From Acanthaster planci (taxonomy: Eukaryota; Echinodermata; Asteroidea; Valvatida; Acanthasteridae): a stretch of DNA of 12,228 nt. Made by a program: the position numbers and the translations under genes. Shown here in pieces: positions 1 to 7,990 of this stretch; the first letter of the stretch is position 1, and the number at the start of each line of letters is the position of its first letter. The DNA lies in the NCBI RefSeq assembly GCF_001949145.1, contig NW_019091402.1:1818290-1830517 (forward strand), given 5' to 3'. The notes beneath the pieces were generated by a model. The model saw only the letters and a list, made by a program, of their open reading frames with translations. It ran no database searches and was not told the DNA's origin.

Positions 1-92
1 CAAGAGAAGCACCCCTGTGCTGACCTGACTCCCCATGAAACTAAAAGAGCGTGCTCCTAGAACGGAGGACGGAGGAAGGAAGACCTTTCTAC
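1..92 (-). other. TPR intron after exon k, truncated by window edge
   Basis: This is intronic sequence downstream of exon k. I looked for the next TPR exon on the minus strand here and saw none. A TTCTAG acceptor-like site is followed by codons that do not resemble TPR. Confidence 0.7.
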
Positions 93-170
93 CTTTGATG
101 AGCTCAGAGTGTCTTCGGCTTTCGTGGCCCTCTCCTCTACTTCAGCCAATTTGGCATTCAGGCTCTCCAA
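93..170 (-). CDS. TPR: TPR exon k (most 3' exon in window)
   Basis: 78 nt, 26 codons, phase 0 at both ends. The acceptor is CTTCATCCGCAG|TTGGAG and the donor is TCAAAG|GTAGAA. It encodes residues 402-427 (LESLNAKLAEVEERATKAED and on), weakly aligned with human VRQHLEETTQKAESQLLE. Reading through the donor meets a stop within about 20 codons, so the gene continues through an intron that leaves the window at position 1. Confidence 0.87.
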
Positions 171-3100
171 CTGCGGATGAAGAGTCAACCACAAAGTTCA
201 TTACTCTTCCAAATCCTGGAAGCATTTTCTGTGTGTTTCACAGATTGCGTGCTGTTAAGCACATAATGGTAATTTCTGTTGGCGGTAAAGTGGGTAACAG
301 GGTACATACACTGGTCCTCATACTTCAGTGGTTCCAAGTAGCAGTTTTATGCACACACACAGAATCTGACTAGACTTTTCAAAGTCAGCTGTGCAAAACG
401 GCTGGTCGCCGCAGCCAAAATTGGTTATCAAAATATGTTGTACAAATCTGCAGTTACAAGTCTGCATTCAAAATTCACTGATAACTTTTTTTCATTTTAA
501 AAATTAGAAATTTGCAGCCAAAGTCAAGGTAACCCCTAGAAGCCTGTAAAGTACAAGTGTTAAAAAATATACCGCATGTAAATTTCTCATAATCATGTAT
601 TTCTGATTACGTACTCAAGATAAAAATCTATGGTTCATTTAACAGTGAGGGTGTCTGGTGAACACTCCTCGGTCTCACTGAAAAAAATCCTTGACTGTAG
701 TGGTAGACAAGCTTATAAGGTGAGTTCATATATGAAGTGACAAGAGCATGTCGGAGCGATTCCAAACCAAAGGAGGCTTGAAGTATTCACCTGGTCTTTC
801 ACGGTGACCAGCTGCTGTACATCGCCGGCGTGAAGCAGAAACTCTCGCTCATACTTATCCTGAGCCTGGAAAGTAAGACAAAACATTATCAGTATTTTTC
901 CAGACAGGTCAGAGGAGTGCAGAACGTAAGTCACGAGTAGACCAAGGAGATCCGCTGCACGCAAAATTTGGAGTGGCTCGTTAAGACACCGTGTGCCTTT
1001 GTTCGGCTAACTACATTGCACTAAGAGCCCTGTACAAATCAGTTTTTGTATTCCTTAAAGGTATTTGATACCAGCCCCAAGAGGGCTTCAATCTGCCTGC
1101 AAAACAAGCCTTTTCAGCCAGTATTTGGAGGACTGAGACTGAATATTGACATTTTGGAAGAGTTTGAAGGTTACCAAACTACTGGAGTTGGGAACTTCTC
1201 CAATAATCTAATTTAGCTTTTTTTTTTTTGGAAGCATGACAAAGATTGGGAAGATTTTTTTTGTAATTCAGAGCCCCAGAAACAAACTATCCAACCTCCT
1301 TGGCCAGTTTGGCCTGCTCCTGGCAATCTTGTCGGGCCGTGGCCTCGTTTGTCTCTGCATCGGTCTTCCGTTGGACGGCCAAGGTCAGCTCCTCTTGGAC
1401 GTGAAGGAGGTTGCGACGCAGTTCGCTTGTCTGTCAATTGATGGGGAAAAGAAATATATTAGAGATAAAAATGGCAAAAAGGTCTTACGTTCAACTCAAA
1501 GAAATGACAATATTGGTCTCTAATCTATGTTTTTCACTGGCAACTATATCAAAACGTAAATATGGGTAATTCCAGAAATTAGGGGTCCAAAAGTGTGACT
1601 TTTTTGTGTCCTTGTTACATCTGACCTTGTTATTTGACAAGGAAATATCAGCAGAATTGATTTCAAACTGTTACTATCTGTTTGGCAGGTAATTTGCATT
1701 AATTCACCACTCTTGGAAATTAGAAAATGTGTTCTGAACTTACAAAATCATATGTCAGATGTAACAGGGACACGAAAAAAATGGACCCCTAATTTCTAGA
1801 ATTACCCAAATATCGAAATTTCCATCACAACCAAATCTGATGTGGACAATGGACATTGCCAAAGCCGAGTTTAATACGTGTGGCTCTATCATACACTCGT
1901 CGCACGGTTACTTGAAAAGTGAAAAGCAACTTTGAGAACAAACACCTAGGACGACATCCCCGGACAATATGCGTTTGTTTTAATGAAATTGCTGTTCACA
2001 ATTTCAACTAAAAGAATCAGTGAACTGAATGGTGTAACAACGGCAGGCAGGAGTATGCCGCGTTATAGGGTTCTGTGCACTTTGCCAAAACTTCCAAATC
2101 ACACTACCACGCGTTTCATGATTGTTATCCTTGTCTAGATGTGAAAAAAGGAATAACCAACAGCATTAGATGTGTATTCCTCGCTTTGGTAGAGTGGGTG
2201 ATTTTATCAGACATATACATTCATAATCAAGGCTTTGGTTATTTTTGCGGCTGGCAGCAAAAGCGGTGAAACGGTCCCCTTCATTTTTCACCTGTGATGC
2301 CACGGCTTCGCTGAGTTCTTCCTTCTCGCTGCGCATCTCGTCTCGTTCCTTCACCAGCTCGATGACTTGCTTTTCAAGCTGCTCGCGAGCTGCAAGGATA
2401 AAAGAAAAACTCACTGAAACAGAAAGGAACTCAAACTCAACGTCAAACATACATGTACATCATCGCAGTGTCTATAGTTCTAAATATGTTTGTTTGTAAC
2501 TTTGTTTTTTGCTGTAAGGTTCCGTTTCAGTTTGGTTCCACCCATGATACTCTTTGGCAATTTTATTTTGGGGAGCCTTGACCTTGGTCATGCCAAAAAA
2601 AAAGGAAGTCTCATAACAAGAAAATGCATTGCTTCTTGTGAAGTTTGATGAGGATGAACAAACTAATTTTTGCATATTTTGCATCACGATCCGTCTCGAA
2701 GATATTCAAGACAGAACTTTATTCACAAAACTAGTCACTGCATTGCACCTTCCAACTTATTGGGCCGGCATTTGTACTCATCTTGAATTTTTCCTAACTT
2801 TAATGCCACGCACAATTTTGTTCAAATTAGAAGTCGCTGTCTGCTCTTTTGCAGCTGTTGAAAAAAAAGACCTCATTTTCAAAAGTCGGTTTGGATCAAG
2901 AGCAAAATGTAACTGAAACCCAACGCATCGACTGATTAGTCTAGCGACCAAATCATACTTGGTAGCTAACATCCATACCTTGTGTGGTCTCCTCCAAGCG
3001 TTTCTCCATGTTCTCCTTATAAGTCTGGGCAGCCAGGCTCTGCTCTTTCAGGCTAGTCTCGATGGCTGCGCTGATGGACTTGTACTGCTCCAGATGCTTC

Positions 3101-6100
3101 TTGGACTTTTCCGCTTGGTCCTTCAGAACTGATTATAAATCGACACAAAAAGACATCAGCGATTGTGCCTGTGATCAAGGATCTTGCCTGAGGACATAAA
3201 CACCGTCTGGTTCCCACACACATCTCTGAGGTCTGGTCCGGATTTTCTGAATCTTGACCACCCGTCTGTCTTTGACTTCCTGTTCCTGATTTTGGCCAAC
3301 CTGCCCCCAGCACTCTGAGTTGCAATTTAGCACCATTTCCTTGTTACATACCAGTATATACATCAAACCGTTTAACATGAGGCCACAGTTTGGACTAATT
3401 AAGAATCAGTTCCAACTGTAACCACTCAGAATTTACAGTGAAGCTTATCACAAAGCCAATGACAGTGGGAAAGCCTGATTTGGGAAAAACTATTGTCATT
3501 ATGTGGACACTGACCTTTGACTTGGTCTTCGGCCATCCTGAGCTTGGTCTTCAACTCTCGGACCTCCTCTTCGTTGCTGGACACGACCACAGTCTGCTGG
3601 GACCTGGAGGCTAGGGCTGTGCAATTACAACAGAGATGGTCTGATCACGGCACAATCAAAGGCTACATCATCAATATTCATTTCTCAAGGAGCAAAACAC
3701 AAGTTTTGTTTCTACTTTTTGGTATGAAATAAAAACTACCGTAACAGTGGGAAAAACATTTCTCACCACTCGATAAGGTTGTAAAACATTCTTGAGAGTA
3801 AAATCACGTTATGTCAACAATAACCTCGACAAATTTTGGCTGCAATCAGTTCAAAGAAAGAACTCTTTTCCTTATCGCATACTTTTCTAATGAGCCCCAT
3901 GTATGTGTGATGAAGACTTTTGAACAAGAAATGTATACATGTGAATGTACATGTAGTTTTAGATGTGTTCCAAATTTGAGAAAAATAACCTCACCTTCAT
4001 TTTTATCCTTTAGAGCACTCTCGTACTTGATCTGAGCTGCTACCAGCTGGGCTTCTACGGATGAACACTGCAGACATGGTAGACAAGTAAATCCAACAAA
4101 ATATTCACGACTCATACATATACATGACTCAGCTCTGCTTCTGACGTCAACTGACAAATGTTTGATCTGAGTTTGCACACATAAACACTGTCGACAAGTA
4201 CATGTAAATAAGAACAGAATATTGACAGAAATCGTATATATTCATGAGGAAGCTCTTGTGAAGGGACCTGCAAGAGGACGTGAGATGGACTCAAACTACA
4301 GCACTGATTCCTATCAGCCTTGAGCAGAAGCACCCCCTCATTGGTTGAAAAGAGCCATGTTGGTGGGGCTATGTTGCCGGTAGCAGCGTAACCGTAACCA
4401 GTACACTTCACAGTCGTTGTGAACCAGCCAAGTGCAGTTCTGACCAAAGGAGCCTCTTCTGCTCTGAAAATTGCGCCCTCTCTTGGTCTTGCTCGGGGCT
4501 CATACCTGTTCCTTCATGTGCTGGAGGTCAGTCTTTGTCTTGTTCAAGCTTTCCCTTGTCTTCTGGTGGTTGTCCAGCTCGTGGTTCAGCTGTCGCTGAA
4601 GGCTCTGTACCCGACCCTGAAACAAATATATGCCATTCAGAGTTTGTCAATTTTCCCACCATCTAACTTTTGTCTAGAGAGAAGCAGATGTGCTTGGCCA
4701 ACTGGCGGTTTTCAACATTCTCGTTGCATCATGGGATTGGGTGGCATACATATACCATTCTATACACACTAGAAAAGTTGTGCGAGAAAAATTGGACTTG
4801 GTTTCAAATTTCACGAAGCTCAGATCATAAACACTGCTTGGCATATTCACATGCTTAGTATGAAACAGCAGGGAACCAGTCACAATCAATAGAAGCTGTA
4901 TGGCAGTTTGGTCAGTATATCTGTTGTTGCTAAGCACATGTTTTATTTTTCACGCTTAGCCGCTACTATACAAGGTGACAGATTAAGTGTTCTGATACAT
5001 GTACACAAGGCAAAGCAGAGTGGAGATATTTCCAATGCATGAATCTGAAACTTCACTTGTTTGATACATCACCTGAATAACTCGTTAGGAAACTTTGTGT
5101 ACAGGTCGCCATCTTACTTTGCCGGCCCACAATGAAATGCAACATGAACATTTCACATTCTTCCTTGTGTGACTTACAGTTTGCTCTATTTGATAGCCTA
5201 TCTGCTCCGAGTGGAACAAAAGAGGGCGTGTTTTTTTGGTACTCACCGCGACGGTGCGCCACGAGGCGGGCAAGTACAATTTAAACGCGCGTTTGACGCA
5301 GAGCTCGCTCGAGTATGCGTAACTAATTTACTCCAGCATGTAGGGTCTACGTGTACACGCAGAACACGTGCAAGAACCCGCTTGTAACCACCTGTCTTTC
5401 TTTTCGCCGATTGGGGGTGCACTATAGCTCGGGGTGGATACTCTAAGTCAGAAATTGCCTCACCTGATAGATAAGGAAATGTTTACTACCAGTGTTTTAA
5501 ATTTGCAGGCACAGCCTAAAACCATGCGTAGGTTTGGAGAGCCATCAATGCACTCGCCGCGTACATGCGTGTTGTATGTATAATGTCTTTCTATGAATGA
5601 AGAGCAGCAAGTGGGCATACCGCTGAAGTGTACGGTGAGACAATGTAGGTATAATTTAGGGTGTAACCCACAGCCATGCCATTGGTTATACCAAATAATT
5701 TAGGTCACATGGTCCACAATTCATCAATCACATGACAGGGATTTATTCAGGAGTACGATAAGCTGTATAGAAATGGTCTATGTTCATATCCAGACGATAA
5801 ACCCAGTAGCAATGCAACCAGCGCCGACATTTACCTCCCATGTCTTGAGCACCACGCGGTGTTGGTCGTTTTCGCCTTCTATTCGCCGTCTTAGCAGGTT
5901 CAGTTCGCGCTCCATTGCCTCCATCTGATTGGTCAGCCTGGCTTTGCTCTCGAACTCCGACCTCTCCAGGTTGTTCTGCAAACCCCACAACAGAAGAGAA
6001 AAGGGCAACGTGTCAGCGACATTCCATTCAGCATTGGAGAAGAACTTGTATTGGCTAAAAGTCACACCTTGCTGACGAAGCTAGATTCGTCAGTCAGCAC

Positions 6101-7990
6101 AATAACAAATGCAGAACAAATTCTACAAAAAGACACTTGTTAAGCTACAAGGAACAAATACAAACATTTGCCACCTGCAGATAGTGGAAGCGGGGGCTTG
6201 AACCTTGTGAATGAATGGCATCTTAAACCTGATGAAATGCTTCCACTAAAGCTCTTTCTTTGAGTTTTACAGAACAACAACTTTGGAGAAAAAGTGCAAG
6301 CAGGTCATTAAATTTTAAACATGTTTGGCAGAACTTGTGGAAATCAGGTCTAAGTTTGTACAGTGAACAAATCAAGCTCATGTGGTTGCAATGAAAAATA
6401 AATTCATCCTTTCAATTTGAGAGCTCTGTCACCAAGTCCATCACAAGCCCCTTACTGCTTTCTCACAGATCTTCACGAGTTTAGTCTCAAGTCAAGTTGC
6501 CAGATGCTCAAATGAACTGTGACAAAAGCATCAATCTACGACTGTTCTTCCTTTTATTCCACTGTGTTATCAGGGCTGGACTGAAATGACTCACTATAAA
6601 ACTGACTTTCAAAGAGGGGGAGCTCCCCCGTGCACAGAGACATTACAGATATTTGCTCTGAACTCTCTCATGTTTTAAACTTCTGTGATATTTTGGAAGG
6701 GGGAAGTTAGATTTCCAACCTGGATGGTTTCCAAGTTTGTCAGCAGCAAGGTCTGGCTCCGGTGCTCCCTCTGCATGCTCTCTTTCTCCTGGAGTAGTCT
6801 GGCCTCCACCCCCTTGAGGAGGTCTCTCTCATCCGTCAGATTCTTGCAGGCCACTTCTGCTCTAGTCAGTTTCTCGTTGGCGGCCATCAGGTCCTGAGGG
6901 ACAAAACGGATCAAAGATCTGAAACCCAGACGAGCTGGGGGGGGGTTTCGGTTCTCTCAATTGAATGGAGTTCTGCCCTCCCCTTGAGATCTCAGCTGTC
7001 TGATGTCCAATCATATTGAAACTTGGCATGCACATAGACACATTCATTACTTCTCACATCTAGTAAGTTTTAATTTTCATGTAATTTAACGTAGGCTCTT
7101 GTTTCAGTCATTTATGATTCAAGCTCTCGTGCATTGATGCATGGCACTGAATTCATGCATTGCTGACTGACAGGTCTAGGACAAGGGAGCATTTGACAAC
7201 AATGCCGGGTCCATTTCTCAGAAACTTGCAAATGTGACCATAAATTATATTGAATGATTCCCGAAGGCTTGGGCTGCATAAAAATGTACACACAATCTGG
7301 CAATCCCAGGGAAATTGTTGGGCAATGGGCAAATTTCTTCTCCCCCCATTCTCATTTTGTTTTCTGTACCTTCCACGTTTGTGACGTGATCCCAAATGGG
7401 CGAGTCAAATGACCATCATAGATTTTGTTTCTGTTTCCATTCAAAAGATCAAATAGAGCTCTCTGATTTGATATATCACTCAATATGGCGGTCTGATGAG
7501 AAAGGTCATTATTTGGGTGAAAATGTTGCAGGTGGATGTGAGCCCCAAGCTGAACCACAAGAGGGTGCCATTTTCCTACCAACGGAGGCTCCTTTGGTCA
7601 GAACTGCACTTTGCTGGTTCGCAGACGACTATGAAATGCATGCAGTATTAAAAGGTCATGTCACTACCAGCAAAATTCACGGTCCTAATGGCGCTTTTCA
7701 GCCGATGAGGGGTTGCTTCTGCTCAAGGCGGATTAGTCTCCGCATGGTGCCGGATTCTTTCAAAGGCCTTTCCCTTGAAACAAATGGCAGCTCAGGGACT
7801 TATGACTCGTTTTGTCAGGATGGATCAAACACAACTCCCAACCAACCTGTGTGAGTGAGTTGATTCTCTGCTGGTTCTTGACGAGTTCTGCCGAGTATTT
7901 CTGGCTCTTGTCCCTGTGGGACGCAATCTCCTTCTTGTACCCGTCCACATTAGACTGGAGGATCTTGTACCGCTCACCGGCAAAATCAAG
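93..7990 (-). CDS. TPR: Nucleoprotein TPR (nuclear basket nucleoporin), internal part, 11 exons
   Basis: TPR is the long coiled-coil filament protein of the nuclear pore basket. It is anchored through NUP153 and takes part in mRNA export quality control, heterochromatin exclusion at pores and tethering of MAD1/MAD2 (family knowledge). Eleven minus-strand exons with GT-AG borders and matching phases join into 427 codons. They are 7847-7990, 6720-6893, 5835-5975, 4506-4616, 3995-4067, 3515-3616, 2979-3128, 2292-2389, 1296-1430, 791-865 and 93-170. The product is rich in E, K, Q and L with no globular domain, as expected for the ~1600-residue TPR rod. It aligns from memory with the middle third of human TPR (about residues 800-1150 of ~2360). 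Landmarks are RYKILQSNVDGYKKEI, LLLTNLETIQ, RQDCQEQAK and AQDKYERE. No stop or frameshift appears in the joined frame. Both ends of the gene are outside the window. Confidence 0.93.
171..790 (-). other. TPR intron j-k
   Basis: 620-nt GT-AG intron. AT-rich, with no element, second gene or conserved reading frame that I can recognise. Confidence 0.85.
791..865 (-). CDS. TPR: TPR exon j
   Basis: 75 nt, 25 codons, phase 0 at both ends. The acceptor is CTTACTTTCCAG|GCTCAG and the donor is GACCAG|GTGAAT. It encodes residues 377-401. AQDKYEREFLLHAGDVQQL is almost the same as human AQNKYERELMLHAADVEAL and continues directly from exon i, as in human TPR. Confidence 0.96.
866..1295 (-). other. TPR intron i-j
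   Basis: 430-nt GT-AG intron with nothing recognisable in it apart from T-runs near 1219 and 1255. Confidence 0.85.
1296..1430 (-). CDS. TPR: TPR exon i
   Basis: 135 nt, 45 codons, phase 0 at both ends. The acceptor is ATCAATTGACAG|ACAAGC and the donor is AAGGAG|GTTGGA. It encodes residues 332-376. The stretch ATARQDCQEQAKLAKE matches human QQARRDCQEQAKIAVE, a near-identical TPR landmark. Apparent ORFs on both strands here (plus 1236-1523, minus 1213-1437) are in other frames. Confidence 0.95.
1558..1563. repeat. Target-site duplication, left copy
   Basis: AAATAT immediately before the left terminal repeat of the MITE. It is identical to 1808-1813. The match does not extend further on either side, so six bases is the duplication length. 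Confidence 0.75.
1564..1807. mobile_element. MITE-like non-autonomous DNA transposon, 244 bp
   Basis: The left end (1564-1625) and right end (1754-1807) are long imperfect inverted repeats. Both, read inward, begin GGGTAATTC, then AGAAATTAGGGGTCCA, a T-run, GTGTCC and TTGTTACATCTGAC or CTGTTACATCTGAC. They differ by a few substitutions and one ~8-nt indel. The element is flanked by the same 6-bp direct repeat AAATAT at 1558-1563 and 1808-1813, read as a target-site duplication. The ~130-bp core has no useful ORF, so the element depends on a transposase elsewhere. The superfamily is not assigned: I do not recognise a named family with GGG termini and a 6-bp duplication. The well-matched arms suggest fairly recent insertion. 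Confidence 0.88.
1808..1813. repeat. Target-site duplication, right copy
   Basis: AAATAT immediately after the right terminal repeat of the MITE, identical to 1558-1563. Confidence 0.75.
2292..2389 (-). CDS. TPR: TPR exon h
   Basis: 98 nt: two bases completing Ala, then 32 codons, ending in phase 0. The acceptor is TTATCCTTGCAG|CTCGCG and the donor is TCACAG|GTGAAA. It encodes residues 299-331 (REQLEKQVIELVKERDEMRS and on), aligned with human [20 protein letters not shown]. The frame stays open past the donor (VKNEGDRF), so the exon end rests on the CAG|GTGAAA site and on the in-phase join to the next exon. Confidence 0.9.
2390..2978 (-). other. TPR intron g-h
   Basis: 589-nt GT-AG intron. 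It contains small overlapping open frames on both strands with no resemblance to a known protein, and no recognised element. Confidence 0.85.
2979..3128 (-). CDS. TPR: TPR exon g
   Basis: 150 nt: two bases completing Val, 49 codons, then one base. The acceptor is TTTATAATCAG|TTCTGA and the donor is ACACAAG|GTATGG. It encodes residues 249-298. The stretches HLEQYKSISAAIETSLKEQ and YKENMEKRLEET align with human NVEQYQAMVTSLEESLNKE and VRKNIEVRLKES. The exon is split between overlapping shadow frames, and the spliced frame is the only one that continues from its neighbours. Confidence 0.92.
3129..3514 (-). other. TPR intron f-g
   Basis: 386-nt GT-AG intron with nothing recognisable in it. Confidence 0.85.
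3515..3616 (-). CDS. TPR: TPR exon f
   Basis: 102 nt: two bases completing an Ala codon, 33 codons, then one base. The acceptor is TAATTGCACAG|CCCTAG and the donor is GTCAAAG|GTCAGT. It encodes residues 215-248. The first half (SRSQQTVVVSSN) is Ser/Thr/Val-rich and breaks the coil. The second half, EEEVRELKTKLRMAEDQVK, matches human KEDVDDLVSQLRQTEEQVN. Other frames of this exon contain stops. Confidence 0.88.
3617..3994 (-). other. TPR intron e-f
   Basis: 378-nt GT-AG intron. AT-rich, with ACATGT motifs near 3940-3957 and no element recognised. Confidence 0.85.
3995..4067 (-). CDS. TPR: TPR exon e
   Basis: 73 nt, 24 codons plus one base, so it enters in phase 0 and leaves in phase 1. The acceptor is CATGTCTGCAG|TGTTCA and the donor is AATGAAG|GTGAGG. 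It encodes residues 191-214 (SVEAQLVAAQIKYESALKDK). It is one of the less conserved parts of the rod. VEAQLVAAQ can be set against human MEVQVASQ. The neighbouring exons require exactly this phase, which supports the borders. Confidence 0.84.
4068..4505 (-). other. TPR intron d-e, mostly a dispersed repeat
   Basis: 438-nt GT-AG intron. About 45% of it, next to the donor, is one copy of the dispersed repeat described at 4305-4500. The rest is unremarkable. Confidence 0.85.
4305..4500 (-). repeat. Dispersed ~200-bp repeat, copy 1 (minus orientation)
   Basis: The reverse complement of this stretch aligns along its length with 7541-7745. Shared blocks in order are AGCCCC, AGAGGG, ATTTTC, GAGGCTCCTTTGGTCAGAAC followed by TGCACTT and GCTGGTTC, ACGACT, and finally GAGGGG with TGCTTCTGCTCAAGGC and GAT. 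Divergence is moderate and greatest in the middle. I see no terminal inverted repeats, poly-A tail or RNA-polymerase-III boxes, so the class (SINE, fragment of a larger transposon, other) is open. It starts five bases inside the intron next to the donor of exon d. Confidence 0.85.
4506..4616 (-). CDS. TPR: TPR exon d
   Basis: 111 nt, 37 codons, phase 0 at both ends. The acceptor is ATTTGTTTCAG|GGTCGG and the donor is GAACAG|GTATGA. It encodes residues 154-190. The stretch VQSLQRQLNHELDNH aligns with human VQLLDTKRQLDTETNLH. The exon contains no internal Met-initiated frame of useful length, so it is easily missed by ORF scanning. An interspersed repeat starts only about five bases into the following intron. 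Confidence 0.92.
4617..5834 (-). other. TPR intron c-d, with a CpG-rich block
   Basis: 1218-nt GT-AG intron, the largest complete one in the window. Most of it is AT-rich and featureless. Positions 5247-5400 stand out for CpG density and are described separately. Confidence 0.85.
5247..5400 (-). promoter_or_regulatory. CpG-rich block ending at a strong donor-like site (possible cryptic or alternative first exon)
   Basis: About 17 CpG dinucleotides occur in roughly 150 bp by hand count, far more than in neighbouring intron sequence. At its minus-strand downstream edge lies G|GTGAGTA (junction 5247/5246), a near-consensus 5' splice site. This arrangement could be an internal CpG promoter with a short untranslated first exon joining TPR exon d, or a non-coding transcript. 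There is no TATA box and no TPR-like coding sequence. It is inferred from composition and one splice motif only. Confidence 0.25.
5835..5975 (-). CDS. TPR: TPR exon c
   Basis: 141 nt, 47 codons, phase 0 at both ends. The acceptor is GGGGTTTGCAG|AACAAC and the donor is TGGGAG|GTAAAT. It encodes residues 107-153 and begins NNLERSEFESKARL, which matches human GILERSETETKQRL. Alternating acidic and basic heptads (MERELNLLRRRIEGEN) indicate an uninterrupted coiled coil. Its length equals that of the corresponding human stretch as I recall it. Confidence 0.95.
5976..6719 (-). other. TPR intron b-c
   Basis: 744-nt GT-AG intron. It has a 14-bp perfect palindrome GGGGGAGCTCCCCC at 6616-6629 and otherwise nothing recognisable. 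Confidence 0.85.
6720..6893 (-). CDS. TPR: TPR exon b
   Basis: 174 nt, 58 codons, phase 0 at both ends. The acceptor is TTTTGTCCCTCAG|GACCTG and the donor is ATCCAG|GTTGGA. It encodes residues 49-106. This is the best conserved exon: ANEKLTRAEV, the LL(K) heptads and the terminal LLLTNLETIQ correspond nearly residue for residue to human TPR, and the exon has the same length as the matching human stretch (from memory). This conserved stretch is the main reason for naming TPR rather than another coiled-coil protein. Confidence 0.96.
6894..7846 (-). other. TPR intron a-b, with a dispersed repeat
   Basis: 953-nt GT-AG intron. It contains a run of nine G at 6937-6945 and the second copy of the dispersed repeat at 7541-7745. 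A 152-codon open frame on the plus strand (7396-7854) runs through the repeat and is not considered a gene. Confidence 0.85.
7541..7745 (+). repeat. Dispersed ~200-bp repeat, copy 2 (plus orientation)
   Basis: This is the counterpart of 4305-4500 in opposite orientation. The block GAGGCTCCTTTGGTCAGAAC continues as TGCACTTTGCTGGTTCGCA, and the end TTGCTTCTGCTCAAGGC matches copy 1. Two copies 3 kb apart in separate introns of one gene indicate a dispersed family in this genome. In a TPR pre-mRNA the two copies could base-pair with each other. Confidence 0.85.
7847..7990 (-). CDS. TPR: TPR exon a (most 5' exon in window)
   Basis: 144 nt, 48 codons, phase 0 at both ends. The acceptor is CTCTCCACAG before CTTGAT and the donor is ACACAG|GTTGGT. 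It encodes residues 1-48 of the joined segment. The stretch RYKILQSNVDGYKKEI closely matches the vertebrate TPR motif RYEMLQDNVEGYRREI (from memory). An in-frame ATG at 8018-8020 lies in the upstream intron. It is not taken as a start because a good acceptor follows it and TPR needs a long N-terminal part. No further 5' exon is visible in the window. Confidence 0.93.

Larger units (their letters stand above)
1431..2291 (-). other. TPR intron h-i, carrying a MITE
   Basis: 861-nt GT-AG intron. Positions 1564-1807 are a terminal-inverted-repeat element described separately. The remaining part (1814-2291) shows nothing recognisable. Confidence 0.85.

Noticed and set aside
1-30. AGAAGCACCCC near the window start resembles the end of the dispersed repeat (4326-4336)
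   Set aside because: The match is 11 bases and does not extend, so a third copy is not supported.
35-373. 112-codon plus-strand ORF
   Set aside because: It is antisense across TPR exon k and its intron. The minus-strand frame has splice sites and homology, this one has neither.
1236-1523. Plus-strand ORF of 95 codons
   Set aside because: It is the antisense shadow of TPR exon i, which is highly conserved on the minus strand.
6616-6629. GGGGGAGCTCCCCC, a perfect 14-bp palindrome
   Set aside because: It is short, isolated and without flanking structure, so it could be chance in a window of this size.
6937-6945. Run of nine G, and a run of eight C at 10312-10319
   Set aside because: These are simple homopolymers. 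A lone run cannot make a quadruplex, and no repeat of runs is nearby.
7396-7854. 152-codon plus-strand ORF, the longest single open frame of the window
   Set aside because: It overlaps a dispersed repeat and runs antisense into TPR exon a. Its sequence resembles no protein, and it lacks splice-supported continuation.
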